Shown one piece after another: positions 7,275 to 15,964 of a stretch of 64,000 bases of DNA (the first letter of the stretch is position 1; each line of letters opens with the position of its first letter). The DNA is taken from the NCBI GenBank assembly GCA_913060895.1, contig CAJXSN010000008.1, forward strand, positions 1 to 64,000, written 5' to 3'. The notes under the pieces are model-generated. The model ran no database searches. It was not told the DNA's origin and worked only from the letters and a program-made list of their open reading frames with translations. Position numbers and translations under genes: made by a program. This DNA comes from an uncultured Sphingomonadaceae bacterium. Lineage in GTDB: Bacteria; Pseudomonadota; Alphaproteobacteria; Sphingomonadales; Sphingomonadaceae.

Positions 7275-9653
7275 TCAGCTTTCGCCACTATCCTTTGTGT
7301 CCAGTTTATTACCACTGGTCCCGGCATCGGGTTTTTTCGCGGCCGGTTTCTTTTTCCGGGCTGGCGCTTTCCGCTTTGCTTTAGGCGGGGCGGGGGTCAG
7401 CTCGAAGGTGGGTTTGCCATCCTTGATGCTGACCTGCACCTCGCCGCCATCGGCCAGTTTGCCGAACAGCAGTTCTTCGGCCAGCGGCTGCTTGATCTTC
7501 TCCTGAATCAAACGGCCCATAGGGCGCGCACCGAACAGGCGATCATAGCCTTTCTCGCCCAGCCATTCGCGCGCAGGCCCGTCGAACTGTATGTCGACAT
7601 TCTGTTCGGCCAGTTGCAATTCAAGCTGAAGGATAAACTTGTCGACCACGCGGGCGATAGTGTCTTTGCCCAGATACCCGAACGGCACAATCGCATCGAG
7701 CCGATTGCGAAATTCCGGCGTGAACATGCGTTTGACCGCTTCCTCGCTCGCGTCTTCTTTCGACACATCACCGAAACCGATGCCCTGGCTGGCCATATCA
7801 GCCGCGCCGGCATTGGTCGTCATAATCAGCACGACATTGCGGAAATCGACTGTCTTGCCGTGGTGGTCGGTCAGACGGCCATTATCCATCACCTGCAGCA
7901 GGATGTTGAACAGATCCGGATGGGCCTTCTCGATTTCATCCAGCAGCAATACGCAATGCGGGTTCTGGTCGATCGCATCGGTCAACTGGCCGCCCTGATC
8001 ATAGCCGACATAGCCCGGAGGAGCGCCGATGAGGCGGCTGACGCTGTGGCGTTCCATATATTCGGACATATCGAAACGTTTCAGTTCGATACCCATGATG
8101 CTGGCCAGCTGTCGCGCGACTTCGGTTTTGCCCACGCCTGTGGGACCGCTGAACAGGAAGCTGCCGATTGGCTTGTCCGGATCACGCAGACCGGCACGGC
8201 TCAGCTTCATCGCTGTCGACAGTTTGCGCACAGCCGGGTCCTGCCCGAAGACGACATGCTTCAGATCGCGTTCGAGGTTTTCGAGCGCCTTCTTGTCATC
8301 TTTGCTGACCGATTTGGGCGGGATGCGGGCCATCGTAGCGATGACCTGCTCGATCTCGCGCGCAGTGATCTTCTTTTTCCGTCGACTGGGGGCAACCAGC
8401 ATCTGCATCGCGCCAACCTCGTCGACCACGTCGATTGCCTTGTCCGGCAGTTTGCGGTCATTGATATAACGAGCCGACAGTTCGACGGCGGTTTTCAGTG
8501 CGTCGGGCGTGTATTTCACATTGTGATGCTCCTCGAAGGCGCTCTTGAGGCCCTTGAGAATCTTGATCGTGTCCTCGACAGTCGGCTCGTTCACGTCGAT
8601 TTTCTGGAACCGGCGCAGCAGCGCGCGGTCCTTCTCGAAATGATTGCGAAATTCCTTGTAGGTGGTGGAACCGATGCAGCGGATCGAACCGCCGGACAGC
8701 GCCGGTTTGAGGAGGTTGGATGCATCCATAGCCCCGCCGCTGGTGGCTCCGGCGCCGATCACCGTATGAATCTCGTCGATGAACAGGATCGCCTCGGGCA
8801 TTTTCTCCAATTCGGAAACAACCTGTTTCAGTCGTTCTTCGAAATCGCCGCGATAGCGGGTGCCGGCCAGCAATGCGCCCATGTCGAGTGAATAGATAAC
8901 GGCATTTTCCAACACCTCGGGCACGTCTTTTTCGATGATCTTGCGCGCCAGCCCTTCGGCAATCGCGGTCTTGCCGACGCCGGGATCCCCCACATAGAGC
9001 GGGTTGTTCTTGCTGCGGCGGCAAAGAATCTGGACAGTCCGATCCACTTCTGGCCCGCGGCCGATCAGCGGGTCGATCTTGCCCTTCTGGGCTTTGGTAT
9101 TGAGGTTCACCGTAAACTGGTCGAGCGCGGTTTCTTTCTTGCCTTTGCCGTCTGTTTTCTCGTCAGTATCGCCATCTGCTGCGTCCGGCGCGTTACTGCC
9201 TTCGATTTGTTTTCCACCCTTGCCGATGCCGTGGCTGATAAAACTGACTGCATCCAGCCGGCTCATATCCTGTTGTTGCAGGAAATAGACTGCGTAGGAA
9301 TCGCGTTCAGAAAATAGCGCAACCAGAACGTTTGCACCGGTCACGGTGTCTTTTGCGGCAGACTGCACATGGAGTATCGCGCGCTGGATCACCCGCTGGA
9401 AACCGGCGGTGGGTTGCGGATCAGCCGCTTCGTCTGTTTGCAGCGACTGGTACTCCTGATCGAGATAGGTCTGCACAACATCGCCCAGCTCGCCCATTTC
9501 CACACCGCAGGCGGCCATCACCTCGGCGGCATCGTCATCGCCGACCAGCGCGAGCAGGAGATGCTCCAGCGTGGCATATTCGTGACGGCGCTCGGAAGCG
9601 AAAGCGAGAGCGTTGTGGAGGGTCTTTTCGAGGTTTGAAGCGAAGCTTGGCAT
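7275..9653 (-). CDS. clpA: ATP-dependent Clp protease ATP-binding subunit ClpA
   Basis: Hexameric AAA+ unfoldase that feeds substrates, including N-degron proteins delivered by ClpS, to ClpP; cytosolic. 792 aa. The N-terminal Clp_N repeat domain (MPSFASNLEKTLHNALAFA) is followed by two AAA modules. Walker A motifs are GDPGVGKTAIAEG (around residue 223) and GPTGVGKTEVAR (around residue 503). Walker B motifs are ILFIDEIHTV and VLLLDEIEKAHPD. The last 40 or so residues form a Lys/Ala/Pro-rich tail not typical of E. coli ClpA and probably disordered. No clpS lies directly upstream, although the two are often adjacent in proteobacteria. A strong intrinsic terminator follows. Confidence 0.97.
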   Translation of the reverse strand: MPSFASNLEKTLHNALAFASERRHEYATLEHLLLALVGDDDAAEVMAACGVEMGELGDVVQTYLDQEYQSLQTDEAADPQPTAGFQRVIQRAILHVQSAAKDTVTGANVLVALFSERDSYAVYFLQQQDMSRLDAVSFISHGIGKGGKQIEGSNAPDAADGDTDEKTDGKGKKETALDQFTVNLNTKAQKGKIDPLIGRGPEVDRTVQILCRRSKNNPLYVGDPGVGKTAIAEGLARKIIEKDVPEVLENAVIYSLDMGALLAGTRYRGDFEERLKQVVSELEKMPEAILFIDEIHTVIGAGATSGGAMDASNLLKPALSGGSIRCIGSTTYKEFRNHFEKDRALLRRFQKIDVNEPTVEDTIKILKGLKSAFEEHHNVKYTPDALKTAVELSARYINDRKLPDKAIDVVDEVGAMQMLVAPSRRKKKITAREIEQVIATMARIPPKSVSKDDKKALENLERDLKHVVFGQDPAVRKLSTAMKLSRAGLRDPDKPIGSFLFSGPTGVGKTEVARQLASIMGIELKRFDMSEYMERHSVSRLIGAPPGYVGYDQGGQLTDAIDQNPHCVLLLDEIEKAHPDLFNILLQVMDNGRLTDHHGKTVDFRNVVLIMTTNAGAADMASQGIGFGDVSKEDASEEAVKRMFTPEFRNRLDAIVPFGYLGKDTIARVVDKFILQLELQLAEQNVDIQFDGPAREWLGEKGYDRLFGARPMGRLIQEKIKQPLAEELLFGKLADGGEVQVSIKDGKPTFELTPAPPKAKRKAPARKKKPAAKKPDAGTSGNKLDTKDSGES

Positions 9654-9804
9654 GAAGAAAGTTTGAACCTTTAGGGTTAACGTGGGGTTACTCGTCCATC
9701 AGCGGCAATCTGGGCGCGGTTTGACAAGCGACTTACATGGAACATGGGGCGTGTTCGCGCAGAGTCCAAGTGGACCAAAAGTCGATAGTGGCGTCCCAGA
9801 CCCG

Positions 9805-10011
9805 TCAACTGGCGGGTTTCGGGCTGAACAGCGCGTCTGCTGCTGTACGGTGCTGATCGGCGCGGGTACGGTGCTGTTCTACCCGTGCAAGTTCCAACTG
9901 GAGAAGGCGTATGCGGTCCGACAATTCGTCCTGCGAGTACGGGCCGAGGTCTTCGGCCACCAGCTTGCTGGCAGCATCGCCCTTGGGGCGCGGGCGGTCA
10001 TCCTCTTCCAT
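9805..10011 (-). CDS. DUF1192 domain-containing small protein
   Basis: 68-aa acidic/helical protein that begins MEEDDRPRPKGDAA and contains the conserved block DLGPYSQDELSDRI followed by a Glu/Arg-rich probable coiled coil. This matches the alphaproteobacterial DUF1192 family, whose function is unknown. The ATG at 10011 has AGGAG at a good distance upstream; a longer start at 10062 would add 17 residues. It is divergent from a PIG3-like quinone oxidoreductase, an arrangement I recall as common in sphingomonads. Confidence 0.8.
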   Translation of the reverse strand: MEEDDRPRPKGDAASKLVAEDLGPYSQDELSDRIRLLQLELARVEQHRTRADQHRTAADALFSPKPAS

Positions 10012-10120
10012 CGGCCACTCCTGATTCCACTGAATGTCGCAAGAGGCATAGCTTGCTGTCAATGGGGCATGTCTCTAATCACCCGCGATAAACGTGATTT
10101 TCAAGGCAGGGGCCACCGAC

Positions 10121-11125
10121 ATGACTATTCCGGAGCAAATGCGCGCGATCGATTTCGACGCACCGGGCGGGCCCGAAGTGCAGGCAATTGCCACAGTCGA
10201 TACCCCGCGCCCCGCAGCCGGGCAGGTGCTGATCCGCGTCGCCCACGCCGGGGTCAACCGGCCCGATTGCATCCAACGCGCAGGGCAATATCCGGCCCCT
10301 CCCGGCGCATCTCCCATACTGGGGCTGGAAGTGGCGGGTGACGTCGTGGCGCTGGGCGAAGGCGTTGAAAATATTGCCATTGGTGACCGGGTTGCCGCTC
10401 TGACGCCGGGCGGAGGTTATGCCGAATACTGCACTGCACCTGCGGGGCACTGCCTGCCTGTTCCTGCTGAACTGCCTATGGCGCAAGCCGCCGCTTTACC
10501 GGAAACCATGTTTACAGTGTGGCACAATGTCTTCCAGCGCGGCTGCGCAAAACCGGGTGAGACATTGTTGGTCCACGGCGGCACCAGCGGCATCGGCACG
10601 ATGGCAATCATGCTTGCCAAGGCGTTTGGCATGAAAGCCATAGTCACTTGCGGCAGCGCTGAAAAATGCGCTGCGGCCCTCGAAATCGGTGCGGATCATG
10701 CGATTAATTACAAAAAACAGGACTTCGTCGAGGAGGTGAAGACCATTACCGACGGCAAGGGCGTGGAAATCGTCCTCGACATGGTATCGGGTGATTATGT
10801 CCCGCGCAATCTGAAGGCGCTGGGGGAAAGCGGCCGACATGTAACCATCGCTGTGCTGGGCGGAATGAAGGCCGAGCTCAACATGGCCTATATCATGAGC
10901 CGCCGCCTTGTTCTGACCGGATCGACGCTGCGTCCGCGCTCCGACAGGTTCAAGAACGCACTCTGCAGCGAAATCGCCGAACATGCGTGGCCGTTGGTGG
11001 CCAATGGTACGATCCGCCCTGTGATGGACAGGCACTTTCCATTGGAAGAAGCCGCTGCTGCCCACGCGCGAATGGAAGCGGGCGATCACATCGGCAAAAT
11101 CGTGCTGGATGTTGCAGCTTTTTAG
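10121..11125 (+). CDS. NAD(P)H quinone oxidoreductase, PIG3 family
   Basis: 334-aa zinc-independent medium-chain dehydrogenase/reductase similar to quinone oxidoreductase and human PIG3/TP53I3. The N-terminal GroES-like half has HAGVNRPDCIQRAG, followed by a Rossmann half with the NADPH-binding loop GGTSGIGTMAIMLAKAFG. The zinc-ligand cysteines of alcohol dehydrogenases are missing, as expected. The ATG at 10121 follows GGCAGGGG; an upstream GTG at 10094 is less likely. It should reduce quinones or alpha,beta-unsaturated carbonyls; the physiological substrate is unknown. Confidence 0.92.
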   Translation: MTIPEQMRAIDFDAPGGPEVQAIATVDTPRPAAGQVLIRVAHAGVNRPDCIQRAGQYPAPPGASPILGLEVAGDVVALGEGVENIAIGDRVAALTPGGGYAEYCTAPAGHCLPVPAELPMAQAAALPETMFTVWHNVFQRGCAKPGETLLVHGGTSGIGTMAIMLAKAFGMKAIVTCGSAEKCAAALEIGADHAINYKKQDFVEEVKTITDGKGVEIVLDMVSGDYVPRNLKALGESGRHVTIAVLGGMKAELNMAYIMSRRLVLTGSTLRPRSDRFKNALCSEIAEHAWPLVANGTIRPVMDRHFPLEEAAAAHARMEAGDHIGKIVLDVAAF

Positions 11126-11133
11126 CGCAGTGG

Positions 11134-11193
11134 CTGTAACGGCATTGTCGTGCAAGTTTTTGAACTGTCATCGATCTGTGCATCGGCTGTAAC
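11134..11193 (+). promoter_or_regulatory. PHO-box array (probable PhoB binding sites)
   Basis: Three 7-base units at exact 11-base spacing lie at 11165-11171 (CTGTCAT), 11176-11182 (CTGTGCA) and 11187-11193 (CTGTAAC), separated by 4-base spacers. This is the architecture of a PhoB box (CTGTCAT, 4 bases, CTGTCAT). A weaker pair precedes it: CTGTAAC at 11134-11140, 4 bases, TTGTCGT at 11145-11151. The array lies 66 bases before the metallophosphoesterase start, so phosphate-starvation activation of the following two genes is likely. Confidence 0.7.
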
Positions 11194-11258
11194 AAAACAG
11201 CGCTAGTCCTGTGGTGGGGTCCCCTTCGTTTGGGGATCAGGATGACAAGGAACACGCC

Positions 11259-12188
11259 ATGCTGCGTGAAGCACCCGACCAACTAATCGGCCAACCGTCA
11301 GAACCCATCACTGGCCTTGCAGGTATCGCGGACGACCTGCCTGTCGAGCCTTCGGTTCCGGAAAAGGCGCATGGACAACGACGGCGGTTTCGCACAATCT
11401 GGATCAGCGATGTGCATCTAGGAACAAAGGGTTGCAATGCCGAACTTCTGATCGACTTTCTCGATAACACCGACAGCGAGACCATGTATCTGGTCGGCGA
11501 TATCATTGATGGATGGCGCCTGAAAAAGAAAATCTTTTGGCCGCCTGAACACAACGATATCGTCTGGCGCATTCTTAAGCGTGCGAGGCGTGGCACCCGG
11601 ATCGTCTACATCCCCGGCAATCATGATGAAATGATCAGGCCGTTTTCAGGCATGAATTTCGGCGGGGTCGAAATTACCCGCGCCGCATTTCATGACACCG
11701 TTGACGGGCGGCGGTTGATGGTGTTGCACGGCGATGAATTCGATACCGTTATGCTAGCCCATCGATGGCTCGCCCTGGTCGGTGATACCGCATATCATCT
11801 GGCAATGGCTCTCAACCATTGGGTCAATCGGGCGCGCCAGGAATTGGGCTTGCCCTATTGGTCGTTGAGCAAGGCGGCCAAGCATAAGGTCAAGAACGCA
11901 GTCGAGTTTATTTCTAAATACGAGGAGGTCGTTGCGCGCGCTGCAGCCGAGCGCGGGGTAGACGGTGTCGTTTGCGGCCATATCCACACCGCCGAGTTTC
12001 GCACTTTCACCTATGATGGGCGCGCGGTGGAATACTGGAACGATGGAGACTGGGTGGAGGGATGCAACGCCCTGATCGAACACTTCGATGGCCGGATGGA
12101 AATCCTTCACTGGGCGGATGAAGTAGCGTCGAGAAAGGAGCCGCCAATAACCAAAGCGGCCTGCGATGCGGAACTGATCGTCGGATGA
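11259..12188 (+). CDS. plcP: Calcineurin-like metallophosphoesterase, probable PlcP-type phospholipase C
   Basis: 309-aa metallophosphoesterase of the UDP-2,3-diacylglucosamine hydrolase-like group. Metal-site motifs appear in order: SDVHLG, VGDIIDGW, PGNHDE, VLHGDEFD and CGHIHTAEF. The ATG at 11259 has AAGGAA upstream. By similarity alone it could be called LpxH-like. However, it carries a PHO-box array upstream and is translationally coupled (ATGA) to a GT4 glycosyltransferase. That is the signature of PlcP, the phospholipase C that degrades phosphatidylcholine/phosphatidylethanolamine to diacylglycerol under phosphate limitation in alphaproteobacteria. An N-terminal extension of about 45 residues precedes the domain. 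The fold is certain; the PlcP role is inference from context. Confidence 0.78.
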   Translation: MLREAPDQLIGQPSEPITGLAGIADDLPVEPSVPEKAHGQRRRFRTIWISDVHLGTKGCNAELLIDFLDNTDSETMYLVGDIIDGWRLKKKIFWPPEHNDIVWRILKRARRGTRIVYIPGNHDEMIRPFSGMNFGGVEITRAAFHDTVDGRRLMVLHGDEFDTVMLAHRWLALVGDTAYHLAMALNHWVNRARQELGLPYWSLSKAAKHKVKNAVEFISKYEEVVARAAAERGVDGVVCGHIHTAEFRTFTYDGRAVEYWNDGDWVEGCNALIEHFDGRMEILHWADEVASRKEPPITKAACDAELIVG

Positions 12189-13282
12189 ACGCGCCGCACG
12201 GATATCTCGGCGGTTTGGCTCCGGTGGAGGAGGGGCATTCTATCCAGTCTCTCGCGATAGTATCCGATGCCTGGCATCCGCAGGTGAACGGAGTGGTTCG
12301 CACGCTTTCGACAACTTGCGATATATTGCGCGCACGCGGCATCCGCACGACCGTGCTCTCGCCTGAAGGGCATCGCTCGCTCCCCTGCCCGACCTATCCT
12401 GAAATACGCTTTGCACTGAAACGGCCTGGAGAAACGGGTAGGGCCCTAGCTCAAGACGCGCCCGATGCCATTCACATCGCCACAGAGGGGCCACTGGGCC
12501 TTGCTGCCCGCAAATACTGTCTTGCCCAGAATATCCCTTTTACGACCGCGTATCATACCCAGTTCCCTTCTTACGCTGCCCGTCGCACGCATCTGCCCGC
12601 TGCTACGTTCTGGCCTTATATTCGCTGGTTTCACCGTCCATCGAAAGCCGTGATGGTTGCAACTTTCAGCATTCGGGAAGAGTTGCGTGCGCAGGGAATA
12701 GGCCGGCTGCATCACTGGAGTCGCGGGGTCGATCTTGCCTGCTTCTCTCCTGATGCTCCGCCGCCACCTGAATTTGACGGCCTGCCGCGCCCGATTCAGC
12801 TCTATGTCGGGCGAATCGCGGTAGAGAAAAATATTGAGGCATTTCTCAAGACCGACCACGAAGGCAGCAGGGTAGTGGTCGGCGACGGCCCGGCCCGGGC
12901 CCGGCTGCAAGCGCGCTATTCCGATGCACATTTCCTAGGTCGAAGAACCGGTCGTGCATTGGCAGGGTGCTATGCTGCTGCCGATGTCTTTGTCTTCCCC
13001 AGCCGTACCGACACATTCGGACTGGTCATCATAGAAGCACTGGCCTGCGGTACGCCTGTAGCCGCATTTCCGGTGGCTGGCCCGGCGGACATCGTGACCA
13101 ACAGAGTTGGCGCCCTGTCTCCCGATCTGAAGCGTGCTATGGCAGCGGCGTTGACTGCCAATCGGAATGATTGTGTTGCTCATGCGGCTCGCTACAGATG
13201 GAGCGCAGCCACCGACCAGTTCCTCGCCGGATTACGCCCCTTAGCTTCAAAGGGTGCGGATCAAGGGGGTGCGGTGGCTTAG
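12185..13282 (+). CDS. GT4 glycosyltransferase, probable diacylglycerol glycosyltransferase (Agt-like)
   Basis: 365-aa GT-B fold, family 4 glycosyltransferase. The N-terminal half has SDAWHPQVNGVVRTL and TEGPLGLAARKYC; the C-terminal half has LYVGRIAVEKNIEAF, a GDGP loop and the nucleotide-sugar motif SRTDTFGLVIIEALACG. It starts within the stop of the phosphoesterase gene (ATGA, 4-base overlap). In PHO-regulated lipid remodelling, Agt adds a sugar to the diacylglycerol released by PlcP, replacing phospholipids with glycolipids; this gene is placed correctly for that. Similar GT4 enzymes also make mannolipids or sulfolipid, so the donor sugar is open. Confidence 0.8.
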   Translation: MNAPHGYLGGLAPVEEGHSIQSLAIVSDAWHPQVNGVVRTLSTTCDILRARGIRTTVLSPEGHRSLPCPTYPEIRFALKRPGETGRALAQDAPDAIHIATEGPLGLAARKYCLAQNIPFTTAYHTQFPSYAARRTHLPAATFWPYIRWFHRPSKAVMVATFSIREELRAQGIGRLHHWSRGVDLACFSPDAPPPPEFDGLPRPIQLYVGRIAVEKNIEAFLKTDHEGSRVVVGDGPARARLQARYSDAHFLGRRTGRALAGCYAAADVFVFPSRTDTFGLVIIEALACGTPVAAFPVAGPADIVTNRVGALSPDLKRAMAAALTANRNDCVAHAARYRWSAATDQFLAGLRPLASKGADQGGAVA

Positions 13283-13357
13283 TCGGGGCATGTGAAAGTT
13301 GGTCTGCGTAAGGGTTCTTGCCCTGAAGCTCCGAAAAGCTTAGGTGATAGATCAAGA

Positions 13358-13379
13358 GGCCGCTCCGAAAGGGGCGGCC
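13358..13379 (+). terminator. Intrinsic terminator after the plcP-agt-like operon
   Basis: 9-bp GC-rich stem (GGCCGCTCC at 13358-13366 with GGGGCGGCC at 13371-13379, one G-T pair) closed by a GAAA tetraloop and followed by CTTCTATTTTA. It separates the phosphate-starvation pair from trcR, whose start is 22 bases later, so trcR needs initiation inside or just after this region unless readthrough occurs. Confidence 0.7.
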
Positions 13380-13401
13380 CTTCTATTTTAGGGAAACTTC
13401 A

Positions 13402-14115
13402 ATGTCCGACCAACCCAAACCGCTGATGCCTCATGCGACTGCCACCTGGCTGATCGACAATTCGGGCCTCGCCTTTGAACAAATCGCGGAATTCTGCGGG
13501 CTGCACATCCTTGAGGTGCAGGCGATGGCGGACGATCTGGCGGGCAGCAAATATACCGGCCGCGATCCGCTGCATTCGGGCGAACTGACGCAGGAAGAAA
13601 TCGCCAAGGGCGAAAAGGACAGCGAGTATTCGCTGGTCATGCAAAAAGCCCCGGTCGAGGTCACCCGCACGAAGGGCCCGCGTTATACGCCTGTGTCCAA
13701 GCGGCAGGACAAGCCCGACGGTATTGCGTGGATTTTGAAGAGCCATCCCGAAGTGTCCGATGCACAGATTTCCAAGCTTATCGGCACCACGCGCAACACC
13801 ATTGGCGCGATTCGCGAGCGGAGCCACTGGAACATCCAGAATATCCAGCCCAAGGATCCGGTGACGCTGGGCCTTTGCTCGCAGCGTGAATTGGATGCGG
13901 TGGTGGCGAAGGCTGCCAAAAAGGCCGGTCTGGAAGAAGATGCCGAGGCTATGGCTGCCAGCAACACCAGCGACCGTGAGAAGCTGATCGAAGAACTGCG
14001 CGCCGAGCGCGAGGCCAATACCAAGGCTGCTGCCGAGGCCGTGCAGGAAGCGGAAGCTGCCGAATGGCTCGCCAACAAACGGGCCGGGGAAGAGGCGGGC
14101 GACACCCCTGCATAA
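13402..14115 (+). CDS. trcR: Cell cycle transcriptional regulator TrcR (DUF1013)
   Basis: 237-aa alphaproteobacterial regulator of the DUF1013/TrcR family. An N-terminal helix-turn-helix-like region (ATWLIDNSGLAFEQIAEFCG) and a central second HTH-like block (VSDAQISKLIGTTRNTIGAI) are followed by a charged Ala/Glu coiled-coil tail from about residue 180. TrcR proteins are described as cell-cycle transcription factors. The gene stands alone between two operons with a terminator hairpin immediately upstream. Together with sciP at 36.6 kb, the window holds two cell-cycle regulators. Confidence 0.9.
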   Translation: MSDQPKPLMPHATATWLIDNSGLAFEQIAEFCGLHILEVQAMADDLAGSKYTGRDPLHSGELTQEEIAKGEKDSEYSLVMQKAPVEVTRTKGPRYTPVSKRQDKPDGIAWILKSHPEVSDAQISKLIGTTRNTIGAIRERSHWNIQNIQPKDPVTLGLCSQRELDAVVAKAAKKAGLEEDAEAMAASNTSDREKLIEELRAEREANTKAAAEAVQEAEAAEWLANKRAGEEAGDTPA

Positions 14116-14220
14116 GTCTATAGCCAGGCCAGCATAGCCAACTGGCATAAGTTCGGTGAGAGGCAGGCTGCGCCGTATTTCGTCTTGCGCGAAACGGCGT
14201 GGTTCGCCATTCGAGCTTAC

Positions 14221-15906
14221 ATGGATGTAAGTAAGCTGCCGAACCACCATCCCCTTGGCTGGGATGAACAATTCGAACCTACCACGTTGCCAGAGATGTT
14301 TGCGGCGACGACGGCAAAGCAGCTTTCCGCCCCGCTGCTGCATTTCATGGGCCGCACTTACAGCTATTCCGAATTGTATTCCGATGCCGTCCGCTTCGCT
14401 GCCGGTCTGCACGAACGCGGCATCGAGCGGGGTGACAGAATCGGGCTGTTCCTGCCGAATGTTCCGATCTACGTCGCTGCGTATTACGGCGCGATGATGG
14501 CTGGCGCGGTGGTGGTAAACTTTTCACCGCTCTACTCGGTCGATGAACTTTCACAGCAGGTCGCCGACAGCGGGACCCGCGCACTGGTGACGGTCGACGT
14601 ACCGGAACTGTACCAAACGGCGGCAAAAGTGCTGGAAGCCTCCGAACTGGAAACGCTGGTGGTGGGCCGACTGGCCGATATGCTGCCCGCACCGAAACGC
14701 CTTGGTATGAAGCTGTTTGCCCGCAGCAAGATCGCCGATGTTGCTTACGGACCAAATGTTTGGCGCTGGAACGATCTGCTGGTCGATGCGAACTGGACTT
14801 GGTGGCTCGACCAATATGATACTGCGCCAATCGAGCCGAGCGACCTTGCTCTGCTGCAATATACCGGCGGCACGACTGGCCCCCCCAAGGGCGCAATGCT
14901 GACCCATGCCAACCTGTCGTTGAATGCGCTGCAGGTTGCGGCAATCAATCCGTTCGGCAACCCTGAAAACGAAGTGTTCATGGGCGCGCTGCCCATGTTT
15001 CATGTGTTCGCCAATACCGCACTGCTCAATCACGCAGTGGCCAGCAGCGGGGCCATAGCCATCGTTCCCCGGTTCGAGGCGAAGCAGGTTTTGGCCACGA
15101 TCGAGAAATATGGCTGCACAGGGTTCCCCGGTGTGCCGACGATGTTTCAGGCGCTGCTGGACCATCCCGACATTGCGAAGACAGATCTTTCTTCGCTCAA
15201 AGTCTGCATCTCCGGCGGTGCGCCGCTGCCCGCACCTTTACGCGAGGAGTGGGAAAATCGCACTGGCACGCGGATGGTCGAAGGCTACGGCCTAACCGAA
15301 AGCAGCGGCGTGGTTTCGGTCAATCCCTATGCCGGTACGCGAAAGCCGGGCACTATCGGCCAGGTTGTTGCCGGGACAGAAATCCTGCTGCTCGACAAGG
15401 AGGACCCTGCGGTTATCGCGCCCGATGGGGAACCGGGCGAACTGGCGATCCACGGCCCGCAGATCATGTCTGGATACTGGAACCGGCCGGAAGCCGCCGA
15501 GGACGTATTTGTGCAGCATAACGGCAAGCAGTGGCTTCGCACAGGCGATGTCGCAACTCTGGACGAAGACGGGTTCCTGCAGATCGTCGACCGGATCAAG
15601 GATATGATCGCGGTAGGCGGTTTCAAAGTCTTCCCGAGTCAGGTGGAAGATATCCTGCTTGAAAACGAAGCTGTAAAAGAGGCGCTCGTGATTGGTGTAC
15701 CCGATCCCTACAAAGGCGAAGTGCCGCGCGCTTACATTACACTGCGGGAGGATGCCGCAGCGAAAGGCAGAGAGCTGGCCGAATGGCTCAACAGCCGCGT
15801 CGGGAAGCACGAGCGCGTGGACGAAATCGTAATCCGCGACGAACTGCCCAAAACGATGATCGGCAAACTCGACCGCAAGGCTTTGCGTGCCGAGGTTCTG
15901 GATTAA
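14221..15906 (+). CDS. Long-chain fatty acid--CoA ligase (FadD-like)
   Basis: 561-aa AMP-forming acyl-CoA synthetase. It has the P-loop-like motif YTGGTTGPPKGA, the gate/linker region MVEGYGLTESS and the adenylation motif WLRTGDVATLDEDGF. The lysine region near the C terminus is ELPKTMIGKLDRKALR. The ATG at 14221 is chosen over a TTG at 14185, though no clear Shine-Dalgarno is seen. It activates fatty acids to acyl-CoA for beta-oxidation or lipid synthesis. A second, clearly different AMP-forming synthetase lies at 51.8 kb. Confidence 0.9.
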   Translation: MDVSKLPNHHPLGWDEQFEPTTLPEMFAATTAKQLSAPLLHFMGRTYSYSELYSDAVRFAAGLHERGIERGDRIGLFLPNVPIYVAAYYGAMMAGAVVVNFSPLYSVDELSQQVADSGTRALVTVDVPELYQTAAKVLEASELETLVVGRLADMLPAPKRLGMKLFARSKIADVAYGPNVWRWNDLLVDANWTWWLDQYDTAPIEPSDLALLQYTGGTTGPPKGAMLTHANLSLNALQVAAINPFGNPENEVFMGALPMFHVFANTALLNHAVASSGAIAIVPRFEAKQVLATIEKYGCTGFPGVPTMFQALLDHPDIAKTDLSSLKVCISGGAPLPAPLREEWENRTGTRMVEGYGLTESSGVVSVNPYAGTRKPGTIGQVVAGTEILLLDKEDPAVIAPDGEPGELAIHGPQIMSGYWNRPEAAEDVFVQHNGKQWLRTGDVATLDEDGFLQIVDRIKDMIAVGGFKVFPSQVEDILLENEAVKEALVIGVPDPYKGEVPRAYITLREDAAAKGRELAEWLNSRVGKHERVDEIVIRDELPKTMIGKLDRKALRAEVLD

Positions 15907-15910
15907 GTAA

Positions 15911-15947
15911 GCTGGGTTGGAACTGGTAGGACAAATTTCCAACCAGC
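15911..15947. terminator. Inverted repeat between convergent genes
   Basis: GCTGGGTTGGAA and TTTCCAACCAGC can pair over about 11 bp with a one-base bulge. It lies in the 58-base gap between the convergent acyl-CoA ligase and bactofilin genes. There is no T-run on either side, so it may act as a bidirectional 3' end or simply stabilise transcripts. Confidence 0.4.
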
Positions 15948-15964
15948 ATTCCCCGCCAGTGCCG

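Noticed and set aside
7101-8891. Long plus-strand open frame of 596 codons opposite clpA
   Set aside because: It is entirely antisense to the well-supported clpA and exists because GC-rich codon bias removes stops on the opposite strand.
9682-10341. 219-codon plus-strand frame before the quinone oxidoreductase
   Set aside because: It covers the DUF1192 gene antisense and the oxidoreductase start out of frame; no protein-like pattern.
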